Source: Conexibacter sp. SYSU D00693 | GTDB lineage: Bacteria > Actinomycetota > Thermoleophilia > Solirubrobacterales > Solirubrobacteraceae | Reading direction: 5' to 3' | Assembly: GCF_017084525.1 (NCBI RefSeq) | Contig: NZ_CP070950.1 | Location: 1,984,001-2,048,000 of the forward strand | Length of the DNA: 64,000 bases | In this document: positions 17,019 through 25,790 of the stretch, in pieces | How the letters are laid out: the number at the start of each line of letters is the position of its first letter | Position numbering within the stretch: the first letter of the stretch is position 1 | Notes under the pieces: generated by a model | Seen by the model: the letters and a program-made list of their open reading frames with translations, nothing else | The model's database searches: none | Told to the model about the DNA's origin: nothing | Position numbers and translations under genes: made by a program

Positions 17019-17192
17019 TTCATCGAGCTCACCGGCGAGCTCTCGCTGGCCAGCCCGCGGTTCCGCCAGCTCTGGGCGGGCCACGAGGTGCGCGGGCCGC
17101 GGGGCGAGCGTCGCGGCCGATGCCTGCTGGGCATCACGGCCCACCCACTCGGTCTTGGACGGCGGCTCGCGGCTCGCCCAGCCTGGTGCGGG
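17019..17192 (+). pseudogene. Relic of an MmyB-like XRE regulator (ligand-binding domain fragment)
   Basis: In the frame starting at 17019 the translation reads FIELTGELSLASPRFRQLW then AGHEVRGP and, further on, AHPLG. This matches the pattern ELS-L-S-P-x-F-x-x-LW-x-x-H-x-V...HP-x-G of MmyB-like ligand-binding domains in actinobacterial XRE-family regulators. There is no start, no helix-turn-helix and the frame runs into a stop soon after. It is a fragment left beside the island insertion site. The call rests on motif memory, not on a search. Confidence 0.55.
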
Positions 17193-17303
17193 TGAACGAC
17201 ACGAAGACCCCGCGACCCACGGCTGGCGACCCGCAGCGGTCGCGGGCAGGTGAGCACGCAAGTGAGGCCTCGCTCGGAGGCCTCGACCGTCTCGGGAACG
17301 CGA

Positions 17304-17326
17304 AAGGCCCGGCAGAACCGGGCCTT
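17304..17326 (-). terminator. Original terminator of tRNA-fMet, displaced by the island
   Basis: A 9-bp perfect stem (aaggcccgg / ccgggcctt) with a 5-base loop lies 10 bases beyond the tRNA 3'-half fragment, in the orientation of minus-strand transcription. A closely similar hairpin follows the intact tRNA at 22348-22374. This is what is expected if both ends of the island carry a tRNA 3' end plus terminator. Confidence 0.65.
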
Positions 17327-17335
17327 CCAGGAGTG

Positions 17336-17376
<41 letters not shown>

Positions 17377-17533
17377 GAGCGCCAAGGCGCTCTGTAGCGC
17401 GCTGCAGCCTCGGATGAGGTCCGGTCAGGTGATCTCAGATGCTCGGAGGTTCGCGCATGTCAAGACCACGAACGAGACCACGACCCGCGGGTCGGCGGGG
17501 GGACGTCCGCCACGGGCGCGACCAGGGGACACG

Positions 17534-18656
17534 ATGAGCTCCTCGAACCGTCGCGCCTACGGAACCGGCAGCCTCGAGATCCGCACCGACGGGTCGGGGC
17601 GCCAGACCTACTACGCCCGCTTCTACGCCCACGGACGCCAGGTCCGCGCGCCTCGGGCCCGCGCGGCGCGGAAACCAGCGCGCCGGCCTGACCCGCGCCG
17701 AGGCCGAGCGCGCGTTGCGCAAGCTCATCGAGCAGGAACAGCGGTTGGTGCCGGTGGCCGAGCGCGTCGACATCGCCACCGCCGGCGAGCGCTACCTCGT
17801 CCATCTCGAGCAGGTGATGCAGCGCAAGCCCAGCACGCTGCAGGACTACAAGGTCATGCTGCGCCGCCACATCGCGCCGTTCTTCGGCGGCCGCTCGCTG
17901 GAGCGCATCGACACCCAGCTGGTCTCGGAGTTCCTGCTGGCCCAGCAGGCCAAGGGCATGGCGACCAAGACGGTCGCCAACCACCTCACGTTCCTGCACG
18001 GCGTCTTCCGCCACGCGATGAAGAAGGGCTGGACGCACACCAACCCCGTCGCCGCGGTCGACCGCCCCCGCGACCAGCACGTCGATCCCGACATCCGCTT
18101 CCTCGAACACGAAGAAGTCGAAGCACTCCTGCGGGCCGTCCCGGACGACGCCCTGGGCCGAGTGGAGCGGGTCCTGTACCTCGTCGCCGCCACCAGCGGG
18201 CTGCGCCAGGGCGAGCTCGTAGCCCTGCGATGGCGGGACGTCGACTGGACCGCCGGCGTGATCCGCGTTCGGCGCAACTACACCCGAGGCGAGTGGGGCA
18301 CCCCGAAGTCCCGGCGCTCCAGCCGCGCCGTCCCGATGATCACCCGCGTCGCCGCAGAGCTCGAGCGCCTCCACCAGCACTCGGCCCACCAAGGCGATGA
18401 CGACCTCGTCTTCGCCCACCCCATCCTCGGCGGCGTTCTCGACGCCTCCAAGATCCGCAAGCGCTTCAAGGCCGCCCTCACCGCCGCCCGGCTACGACCG
18501 ATCCGCTTCCACGACCTGCGCCACACCTTCGGCACCCAAGCCGCCGCCGCCGGCGTCCCCCTGCGCACCCTTCAAGAGTGGATGGGCCACCGCTACAAGA
18601 CCACCCTCATCTACGCCGACTACGCACCCCGCGCCCACGAACAAGCCCTGATGTAA
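17534..18656 (+). pseudogene. Tyrosine recombinase/integrase with a frameshift near the N-terminus
   Basis: An ATG at 17534 with an aggggac site opens MSSSNRRAYGTGSLEIRTDG and continues through YYARFYAHGRQV, an arm-binding domain start. The rest of the protein (RLGPARRGNQRAGLTRAEAE... to the stop) is in the +1 frame. Removing one base in the cgcgcg run near 17648-17653 restores one frame of about 370 residues. The core-binding and catalytic domains are intact: R in SGLRQGELVALRW, K in TPKSRRSS, HDLRHTF, GHRYKTT and the nucleophile Y in IYADY. It could be dead, a sequencing error, or partly active from an internal TTG at 17715. Confidence 0.85.
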
Positions 18657-18830
18657 CAGGCATTCAGTTCGGCGAGTATCCGCACGTCGACCGCCGACGA
18701 CGGCCGTCCATCCGGACGGTGAGGATCCGAGCGAGATGCCGCGGTCGAGGCCGCGCGCGGCTTTCGAGACCCACAGCAGGGATCTCGCCGCAGAACGGCG
18801 TGAGGCTCTGTGACCCGAGCGACGTCCAGC

Positions 18831-19151
18831 TCACCGGTTACGACGGAAGGGCACCAAACCCTCGGCCTGCTCCATCTCAGCCTCGGAGTCGTAGCACGTG
18901 GTGCGCATCTGCTTCTCGATGCACGCCAGTCCACGGCGAGCGGCCTCATCGGAATCGATCGTCCCGTCTCGGTAACGGAAGCGCCGCTCAGATGGCGCCA
19001 CGGGACCGTTCTTGGTGGAAAGCTCGTCGGCAGCGAGCGGCGCAGGGAGCCCAGCCCGAGCCGCCGGAGGCGTCCCAGACGCGCCGTGCGCCATGGCCAG
19101 CACAGCGGCGACGAGCACGCCCGACAGCGCGAGGAATACCGTCGTTCTCAT
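18831..19151 (-). CDS. Small secreted protein of the island
   Basis: 106 residues. It starts with a clear signal peptide (MRTTVFLALSGVLVAAVLAM...AHGASG). The mature part is short and polar, with two cysteines (GLACIEK and TTCYDS) that could form a disulphide. Its ATG overlaps the stop of the upstream 418-residue gene by 4 bp, so the two are probably translated together. I do not recognise the family. Confidence 0.7.
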   Translation of the reverse strand: MRTTVFLALSGVLVAAVLAMAHGASGTPPAARAGLPAPLAADELSTKNGPVAPSERRFRYRDGTIDSDEAARRGLACIEKQMRTTCYDSEAEMEQAEGLVPFRRNR

Positions 19152-20404
19152 CCTCGTTCACCTCGTCTCTTGTTCTTGTGCAGGCGGGTCATCGTGTACA
19201 CCACGCGATCCTCGCCCTCAAGCACGGGATGCAGAAGGTATCGATGAGCTCCTTGGCTGATCGCAGTGACGTTGGGGCCGAAGAGCCATGGTCCCCTCGC
19301 GAGAACACGCGCCTGTGTCAAGGACTGTTTCCAGCGGCGTCGGTCCTTCGGTAGCTCGGCCACTCGCAGGACCGCGTCGAACGTTGCGCTCTGGTGGTCA
19401 ACCAGGAACTCCTTCCACGCCACCGCCGCGCGACCGTCGTGTACGAGGACCTGGCCCTGGGCTTGCCCGTTCGGTGCCAACGGCGCGAACGCGAATCGGC
19501 CGTCACGCAGCGACGCCACGCCGAACCGGCTTCGCAGGGGTGGGGCATCGAGTCCCTGGGCCTCGGGGCCCGCCGTGACACGAATCGAGAGGCCCAAGAG
19601 CAGGTCATGACCCCAACGACGCGGTACCCCGAGGAGTGCTGAATGCCCGACTCGGCCAAGCCTTCTGAGGACGGCGCGAGGCCGGACGGTGCGCCAGCGG
19701 CCCTCAGGCTCGAGCCTCAGCAGACGTAGCTGAGGATTCAACGGCTGGAGGATCGTGACCACCAAGTGGCCGCCGAGCGCCGACGCTTCGGCAGTGCCGC
19801 CGCGATAGCTGAACGCGGGGCCCGCCGCTCGCCACGTCCGCCCGACGAGCCGATACGGCCGGGCTCGGCGACCCTGTGGCGTCGACGACGCCACCACGAC
19901 GTACAGCGCATCGCCGACAGCGGCTACGTCATACGCCGCGTCTCCGCGGTGGGGCGGCGTCGGCAGCGTTGCCCACGGTGCGTTGCCTCGTCGACATGCC
20001 CCCATGAAACTCTGCTCTGGCGAAACCGCCGTCACGCACCACGCTCGTCCCAAACGCAGGACGCGGGCTTGGTGGTCATCCGAGACCCTGTCGAAGGGCG
20101 CCGGCACTGCCTGCGCCGAGCCGCGCTTGTCGATCCGAAACAGGCGTAGCTCCCTGCTGTCGTCCTCCTCGTGCAGAGGCCGATTTCGCCCGACCATCGC
20201 AAGCAGCTGCTCGCGCCGACCCTCTGCAACGGAGACCCCTCCGACGATGTCGAAGGTGTCGCGCAGCGCGGACGTCAGCGTCACAGCCGCCGGCTTGGGC
20301 GGAGGCGTGCCCGCGTCCGCCCAAGTCAGTGCTGCGGCCCCTAGGACGACGCCGGCCACCAGCGCGGAGAGCGAGGAGCCAACGTTGTGGGCAGGACCTT
20401 TCAC
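19148..20404 (-). CDS. Secreted protein of unknown function, island cargo
   Basis: 418 residues from GTG. The N-terminal hydrophobic stretch (SSLSALVAGVVLGAAALTWADA) acts as a signal peptide or anchor. The rest contains repeated short beta-strand segments with alternating W/R and G (GRAWCVTAVSP, GDALYVVVASS, GGHLVVTILQP, GRAAVAWKEFLV), resembling blades of a beta-propeller. No catalytic motif was recognised. It is 8 bp from the crystallin-like gene upstream and overlaps the small secreted protein downstream. Codon third positions are less GC-rich than in the flanking genome. Confidence 0.72.
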   Translation of the reverse strand: MKGPAHNVGSSLSALVAGVVLGAAALTWADAGTPPPKPAAVTLTSALRDTFDIVGGVSVAEGRREQLLAMVGRNRPLHEEDDSRELRLFRIDKRGSAQAVPAPFDRVSDDHQARVLRLGRAWCVTAVSPEQSFMGACRRGNAPWATLPTPPHRGDAAYDVAAVGDALYVVVASSTPQGRRARPYRLVGRTWRAAGPAFSYRGGTAEASALGGHLVVTILQPLNPQLRLLRLEPEGRWRTVRPRAVLRRLGRVGHSALLGVPRRWGHDLLLGLSIRVTAGPEAQGLDAPPLRSRFGVASLRDGRFAFAPLAPNGQAQGQVLVHDGRAAVAWKEFLVDHQSATFDAVLRVAELPKDRRRWKQSLTQARVLARGPWLFGPNVTAISQGAHRYLLHPVLEGEDRVVYTMTRLHKNKRRGERG

Positions 20405-20412
20405 GGCGACCG

Positions 20413-20682
20413 TCAGCAGCGGTGGCGCGAACTCACATCATCGTTGTACGTATCGAACCCGAAGTTTCGGGTGTAGTCGCCCAGCGACCCGATGAGCACC
20501 CTCGGACCCCAACCGATCCGATCGCCCTCGCCGTCGTTGTCAACGGACAGCGTGCCAGTGTGGTTGCCGGTATCCAGAGAGGAAGCGTTGTCGTTGTAGC
20601 TGCCCGTGAGGTTGAACCAGGAGTAGCACGAGTTCGTGTCCACTCGCCAGCCGTGCCACCCGCCGTGCTCCCAGATCTTCAT
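20413..20682 (-). CDS. Beta/gamma-crystallin-like small protein
   Basis: 89 residues. The opening KIWEHGGWHGWRVDT and GSYNDNASSL match the Greek-key pattern of beta/gamma-crystallins and peptidase-inhibitor I36-like proteins (v-x-l-y-e-h-x-x-y-G-G...N-D-x-v/a-S-S). A second copy near the end reads FDTYNDDVSS. N/D-D-x-S-S motifs usually bind calcium in microbial members. There is no signal peptide, which is odd for the family, so the N-terminus may have been lost. ATG overlaps the stop of the DUF1963-like gene (ATGA). Confidence 0.65.
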   Translation of the reverse strand: MKIWEHGGWHGWRVDTNSCYSWFNLTGSYNDNASSLDTGNHTGTLSVDNDGEGDRIGWGPRVLIGSLGDYTRNFGFDTYNDDVSSRHRC

Positions 20683-21593
20683 GGGCTCGGCCGTTGAGTG
20701 GTAGGCGGCCCGGGCGCGCGCGTTCCGTCGCTTCTTGGCGACCCGACGGCAAGCGTGCCCGCCGCGGGCAGGAGCTCTCGACCCGCGATGTCCGGAAGCT
20801 CGTCAAGGACCATCGTCGCGAGGTGCGTAAGCCGTCGACCCTCCCCCGCGGGCCAGTCGGTTCCCGTAGGAAGGAGCGGTCGACCGCCCAACCGGCTGAG
20901 TCCATGCCCCCCGGCCTCCAGGACGAGCGCCCAGCTACCCGCGACGTGGTCGTTGGTGACAGGCGTCCCCAGCCGCCTCGCCGCATCCCGAGCGAGGCTC
21001 GGTTCCGATGCCGCATGAAGCGCGTCGCCGCGGAGGATGGCGTGGAGGCGGTCGTTGCCGAGCGCAACGCGGCTGGGCCTGAGCGCGTCCCCGTCCTCGT
21101 AGACATCTTGTGCTTGGACCAGGACGGCAAACCCCTCCCCGATCTGGGACCAGTCGCGGCTCGCGAGGACCGCAGCGAGATCCTGCGCGAGAATTCCGAC
21201 GGTCTCCTGATCGCCCTGCGCGGCCTCGAGGACGACGGCACGGGCCCCACCGAGATCGAGCCGAACCGCGTCCCAGTCTCCGCGGCCAGCTTCTGGCCAG
21301 CCTGCCTCATACGCGATGCTGGTGAGGGCATCCTCGCGGCTCGAGGTCCGCTCGTCACCGACTCGAAGGAAGCCGTCGCCGACAAGCGCGCCGACCACCG
21401 CAGCGTCGTCGCCCCACCACGCGATGTCGACCACTGCGAAGACGGGGCTCGCAACGAGATGGCAAGCCCCGCGGATCGCGGCGGACACCGCTTCCGCCAG
21501 CGCACGCACGGACTCAACAGATGGATGTCCCACCTCAGTCGTGCGCCGTCCCGGCTGCCAATGGATCGACCGGACGCGGTGGCCGGGTCTCAC
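20679..21593 (-). CDS. DUF1963/YwqG-like protein, probably C-terminally truncated
   Basis: 304 residues from GTG. The first two thirds are not recognised. The last third carries the DUF1963 (YwqG) pattern: GHGLSRLGGRPLLPTGTDWP then GEGRRLTHLATMVLDELPD and LPAAGTLAV. The family normally continues with an FFYD-type strand and another domain half; here it changes into low-complexity proline-rich sequence and stops, so the end looks replaced. YwqG of Bacillus sits beside an LXG toxin operon and DUF1963 proteins recur as presumed immunity genes. Here it lies directly downstream of an AHH nuclease gene. Confidence 0.6.
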   Translation of the reverse strand: MRPGHRVRSIHWQPGRRTTEVGHPSVESVRALAEAVSAAIRGACHLVASPVFAVVDIAWWGDDAAVVGALVGDGFLRVGDERTSSREDALTSIAYEAGWPEAGRGDWDAVRLDLGGARAVVLEAAQGDQETVGILAQDLAAVLASRDWSQIGEGFAVLVQAQDVYEDGDALRPSRVALGNDRLHAILRGDALHAASEPSLARDAARRLGTPVTNDHVAGSWALVLEAGGHGLSRLGGRPLLPTGTDWPAGEGRRLTHLATMVLDELPDIAGRELLPAAGTLAVGSPRSDGTRAPGPPTTQRPSP

Positions 21594-21740
21594 GCTTCGT
21601 CCGTCGGAGTCGCCCGGCTCGACCTCGTTGGGTAACGCAGCGGATCAGGTTCATCGTCTACGCGATATCACACGAGGCAGCGACCGACCGGGCCCGCGGG
21701 TTTGCGCTCAGGCGCTCACCGGTCCCGCGCCGCTTCCAAC

Positions 21741-22280
21741 CTAGTACCCGGGACGCTCCACTCCGAAGTTGCCCGCATGGAGCCGGGTCTTGGCAACGGC
21801 CAGACTGTCCAACATGGCGGTTCGGTTCGCCGGCTTGCAGTACTCGGGGACAACAGCAATGGTCTGTTCAAGCCGGTCGAAGTACGCATTCTGGAATGTG
21901 TCGGCGTGGTACGTGCGCTGCGCGAGGTCAGGGGCGCTCTCGCGTAGCTGCCGGTAGGCCCTCGTTTCCTTCCCGTTACGTGTCTTGCGGAGGCCCGGCC
22001 CTCGAAGGTAGATGCCGTTCGCCGCCAGATTCGGATGTAGCCGACACCGGAACGACCTCGCACGTTGCACTCTCGCACGGCGATCACCGGTCGGGATGAT
22101 GTGGTGAGCATCCCAGCCACGCTGAACGCCCGCCGGCTTGAACGGCTCATCGCCGAGTACCAGCCTCAGCTGCCGCGCAGGTGGCCTCGTCTGCAGATCA
22201 CCGGTATCACGGCTGTACTTGCCCAACGTGGAGTATGCGGCTGCCTCGCGAAGGCGTCGCAGCTTCATCTCGACGATCAC
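21741..22280 (-). CDS. AHH-type HNH/ENDO VII-superfamily nuclease
   Basis: 179 residues from GTG at 22280. The AHH signature is clear: GWDAHHIIPTGD (H59-H60), then LHPNLAANGIYLRGP (N88-G89) and RTYHADTFQNAYFDRL (H125). AHH nucleases are mostly C-terminal toxin domains of polymorphic toxins. Here only about 55 residues precede the domain, and the frame stays open upstream through the terminator and tRNA, so it may be an N-terminally truncated toxin or a stand-alone nuclease. The next gene on the same strand is DUF1963-like. Expected to cut DNA or RNA; not provable from sequence. Confidence 0.72.
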   Translation of the reverse strand: MIVEMKLRRLREAAAYSTLGKYSRDTGDLQTRPPARQLRLVLGDEPFKPAGVQRGWDAHHIIPTGDRRARVQRARSFRCRLHPNLAANGIYLRGPGLRKTRNGKETRAYRQLRESAPDLAQRTYHADTFQNAYFDRLEQTIAVVPEYCKPANRTAMLDSLAVAKTRLHAGNFGVERPGY

Positions 22281-22347
22281 GTGCTTGCCACCGTGACGAC
22301 GATCCCGGCCTGCTGAAGCCCGTACGACACACAGCCCGCAGAACGAG

Positions 22348-22374
22348 GAGAGGCCCGGTAGAACCGGGCCTCTC
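22348..22374 (-). terminator. Terminator of the intact tRNA-fMet (island-derived copy)
   Basis: An 11-bp perfect stem (gagaggcccgg / ccgggcctctc) with a 5-base loop starts 5 bases after the tRNA 3' end on the minus strand. It resembles the hairpin at 17304-17326 but has a longer stem and a different sequence at the base. Confidence 0.65.
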
Positions 22375-22379
22375 GGAAG

Positions 22380-23195
<816 letters not shown>

Positions 23196-23204
23196 CCCGA
23201 TCGG

Positions 23205-23630
23205 TCATGCCCGGCGCGTCGAGATGAAGAGCGCCTCGGCCCGCGCGATCGGCTCGTCGCCGACGCGCAGGTCGCCGCTGACCCACAGCTTGCGGCCCTC
23301 GCGGCGCACGACCTCGCACGCCACGACAGGCCGCTGCCCCGGCGCGCCCGGCCGCAGGAAGTCGACCGACATGGTCGCCGTGACGCAGTCGCCGCCGAGC
23401 TCGAGGTACGCCAGGCGGCCGAGCCCCTCGTCGAGGGCGGTCATGAGCATGCCGCCATGGGCCCGGCCCGCGGCGCCCTCGTGCACGTCGCGCAGCGCCA
23501 CCGTCGCCCTGAGCGCCCCGTCCGCCCAGCGCTCCACGGTGAACCCGAGCGACGCGGGGTTGCGCGAGCCGCAGGCCAGGCATCCCGGGTTGTGGTCCTC
23601 GGCGGCGGCGAGGCGCTCCTGGGCGTTCAC
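23205..23630 (-). CDS. PaaI-type hotdog thioesterase
   Basis: 141 residues from a GTG that overlaps the SDR stop. The hotdog core reads RAHGGMLMTALDEGLGRLAYL and TATMSVDFLRPGAPGQ. A CLACGSRNPASLGF segment near the N-terminus is common in this subfamily. It likely hydrolyses acyl-CoA thioesters. Operon order is SDR - thioesterase - DUF72 - tRNA-fMet. Confidence 0.88.
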   Translation of the reverse strand: MNAQERLAAAEDHNPGCLACGSRNPASLGFTVERWADGALRATVALRDVHEGAAGRAHGGMLMTALDEGLGRLAYLELGGDCVTATMSVDFLRPGAPGQRPVVACEVVRREGRKLWVSGDLRVGDEPIARAEALFISTRRA

Positions 23631-24505
23631 CGCACCGGCCCGCCGAACGCGCGCCAGGTCGCCAAGCCGATCGCGTCGGGGTTCAGCGGCTCGTGGACCG
23701 CCGGGTCGCCCGCGAAGGCGGCGAGCGCGTCGTCGTCCCAGGGGCCGTCGGCGCGGCGGGTCGCCCGCGGCGCCGGGTGCGACCAGACGGTGAGCTCGCG
23801 CCCGTCGAACGCGAACAGCTGGCCGCGGACGTGGGCCGACGCCGGCGACGCGAGGTACGAGACGAGCGGCGCGACCTGCGCCGCGTCCCCCAGGTGGGCG
23901 GCCACCTCGGGCGCCGCCTCCACGCCGGCGGTGAGGTCGGTCCTCGCCCGCGGGTAGACGGCGTTGACGCGACACCCGCGGTCGTGCAGCTCCACGGTGA
24001 GCGCCCGGGTCAGGGCGTCGATCCCGCCCTTGGCCGCCGCGTAGTTCGACTGGCCCGTGAGGCCGAAGAGCGAGCTGCCGGAGGTGACGTTGACCACGCT
24101 GAGCCCGTCGTCGCCGCGCGCCGCGTAGGCCGCGCGGGTCATGAGCCACGTCCCGCGCAGGTGGACGGCGAGCACCGCGTCGAGGTCCTCGGGCGCCAGC
24201 CGGCCGAGCCGCCCGTCGCGTGCGATGCCCGCGTTGTTGACCAGCGCGTCGGGCGGGCCGAAGCGCTCCGTCGCGAGCCCGACGAGCCGGGCGGCCACCG
24301 CCTCGTCGGCGACGGAGCCCGCGACGCCCGCAACCGCATGGCCGTCGGCCGTGAGCTCTTCGACCACCCGCGCGAGGCGGTCCTCGTCGACGCCGTTGAC
24401 CACCACCCGGGCGCCGCGCCGGGCGAGGTCGCGCGCGAAGGCGAGGCCGAGCCCGCGCGTGGAGCCGGTGACGACGACCACCCGGTCAGACAGCTGTCCA
24501 GACAC
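23627..24505 (-). CDS. Short-chain dehydrogenase/reductase
   Basis: 292 residues from GTG at 24505. Cofactor motif TGSTRGLGLAFA, NNAG at the start of strand beta-4, and active-site S...YAAAK (SGSSLFG then SNYAAAKGG). Related to the 3-oxoacyl-reductase-like half of MFE-2 type proteins (VNVTSGSSLFGLTGQSNY). The C-terminal 50 residues after FAFDGRELTVWS extend beyond the minimal SDR fold. Substrate unknown. Coupled to the thioesterase by a 4-bp overlap. Confidence 0.9.
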   Translation of the reverse strand: MSGQLSDRVVVVTGSTRGLGLAFARDLARRGARVVVNGVDEDRLARVVEELTADGHAVAGVAGSVADEAVAARLVGLATERFGPPDALVNNAGIARDGRLGRLAPEDLDAVLAVHLRGTWLMTRAAYAARGDDGLSVVNVTSGSSLFGLTGQSNYAAAKGGIDALTRALTVELHDRGCRVNAVYPRARTDLTAGVEAAPEVAAHLGDAAQVAPLVSYLASPASAHVRGQLFAFDGRELTVWSHPAPRATRRADGPWDDDALAAFAGDPAVHEPLNPDAIGLATWRAFGGPVR

Positions 24506-24516
24506 GACGTCTGAGG

Positions 24517-25122
24517 CTACTGCCTGCGCGCCGGCGCGAGCACCCGCGCCGCGACGACGCCGCCCACGGCGCCGAAGAGGTGACCCTGCCAGGAGATGCC
24601 GTCCTCCGGCACGAGGCCCTGCAGGAGCGTCACGCCCCACACCGCCAGGACGAGCGCGCCGACCGCCAGCTCGAGCAACCGCCCGCTCAGCACGCCACGC
24701 GCGACGAGGTACGCCGCGAAGCCGAAGACGAGGCCGCTGGCCCCGATGTGGACCGTGTTCTCGGGCGCCACCAACCAGGTCCCCAGGCCCCCGACGACCA
24801 TGACGATCGCCATCACGCCGAGCAGCCGCGCCGCGCCGCTGAGGGCGATGAGCCCGCCGAGCAGCGCGAACGGGACGGTGTTGCCGACGAGGTGGTCGAA
24901 GCCGCCGTGCAGGAACGGGGAGAAGAGGATCCCGTCGAGGCCGTCGACGTGGCGCGGGACGATGCCGAAGCGGTCGAGGTCCAGGTCGCCGACGCGGTCG
25001 ACCACCCCCTCGGCCCACATCACCCCGAGCGAGCCCGCGACGATCGCCAGGCCGGTCTCGCGGCTGGCCGCCGCGTCGCTGCGCTCGACCCCGTCTCCGA
25101 CGCGCTCCCCCAGGGCCGCCAT
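24517..25122 (-). CDS. Rhomboid-family intramembrane serine protease
   Basis: 201 residues with about six membrane segments. The active-site set is complete: H72-x8-N81 region (HGGFDHLVGN), nucleophile S129 in GASGLVFGF and base H181 in SWQGHLFGAVGG. Cleaves membrane proteins within the bilayer. It sits between an SDR and a divergent MBL-like gene. A second rhomboid-like protein in this window (50846-51610) lacks these residues. Confidence 0.92.
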   Translation of the reverse strand: MAALGERVGDGVERSDAAASRETGLAIVAGSLGVMWAEGVVDRVGDLDLDRFGIVPRHVDGLDGILFSPFLHGGFDHLVGNTVPFALLGGLIALSGAARLLGVMAIVMVVGGLGTWLVAPENTVHIGASGLVFGFAAYLVARGVLSGRLLELAVGALVLAVWGVTLLQGLVPEDGISWQGHLFGAVGGVVAARVLAPARRQ

Positions 25123-25168
25123 GGCGACCCACGCTACCGGCCGCCCCGGGCGGGGTAGGGCCGCGGGC

Positions 25169-25777
25169 ATGGACGAGGTGCTCCCCGGACTGCTGCACTG
25201 GCCGACCTTCCACGACGGCATCGGGCAGGTGGTCCACTCCCACCTGCACGTCGCCTCGGGCGCGATCTTCGACCCGCGGCTGCCCGAGGGCGGCGTCGCG
25301 GGGCTCGAGCACGCCGGCATCCCGTCGGTGGTCCTGCTCTCCAACCGCCACCACCTGCGCCACAGCGCCGAGGTCGCCGAGGCCTTCGGGTGTCCGATCC
25401 GCTGCCACGAGGCCGGCCTGCACGAGTTCGAGGGCGACGAGGCGCCACAGGTGGAGGGCTTCGCCTGGGGCGACGAGGTCGCGGCGGGCGTGCGCGCGGT
25501 CGAGCTCGGCGTGCTCTGCCCGGAGGAGACGGTCTTCCACATCGACGCCGGCCCCGGCGTCCTGCTCTTCGCCGACGCGGTCGTGCGCTGGGAGGGCGAG
25601 CTGGCCTTCGTGCCCGACGACCTCCTCGGCGACGACCCCGAGGCGATCAAGGCGGGCATCAAGGAGCACCTGGGTCGCATCGCGCAGGACGAGGAGTTCG
25701 ACGCGCTGCTCTTCGCGCACGGCGAGCCCATGCCCACCGGCGGCCGGGAGGCGCTGCAGGCCTTCGCCGCTGGCTAG
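25169..25777 (+). CDS. MBL-fold-like hydrolase, degenerate
   Basis: 202 residues. The layout VVHSHLHVASGAIFDP...HAGIPSVVLLSNRHHLRHSAEVA...HIDAGPGVLLFADAV...LLFAHGEPMPTGG is that of a short metallo-beta-lactamase-like protein in which the H-x-H-x-D-H motif has been replaced by NRHHLRHS. Similar genes are usually annotated as hypothetical or MBL-fold. It may not be zinc-dependent. The exopolyphosphatase gene follows after 13 bp. Confidence 0.78.
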   Translation: MDEVLPGLLHWPTFHDGIGQVVHSHLHVASGAIFDPRLPEGGVAGLEHAGIPSVVLLSNRHHLRHSAEVAEAFGCPIRCHEAGLHEFEGDEAPQVEGFAWGDEVAAGVRAVELGVLCPEETVFHIDAGPGVLLFADAVVRWEGELAFVPDDLLGDDPEAIKAGIKEHLGRIAQDEEFDALLFAHGEPMPTGGREALQAFAAG

Positions 25778-25790
25778 GGTCCCGCGCCGC

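Noticed and set aside
17377-22379. A prophage or conjugative element
   Set aside because: No capsid, terminase, relaxase or replication genes; only an integrase and a few cargo genes are present.
25169-25777. Calling this a standard zinc MBL hydrolase
   Set aside because: The zinc motif is replaced by NRHHLRHS, so I kept only a fold-level call.
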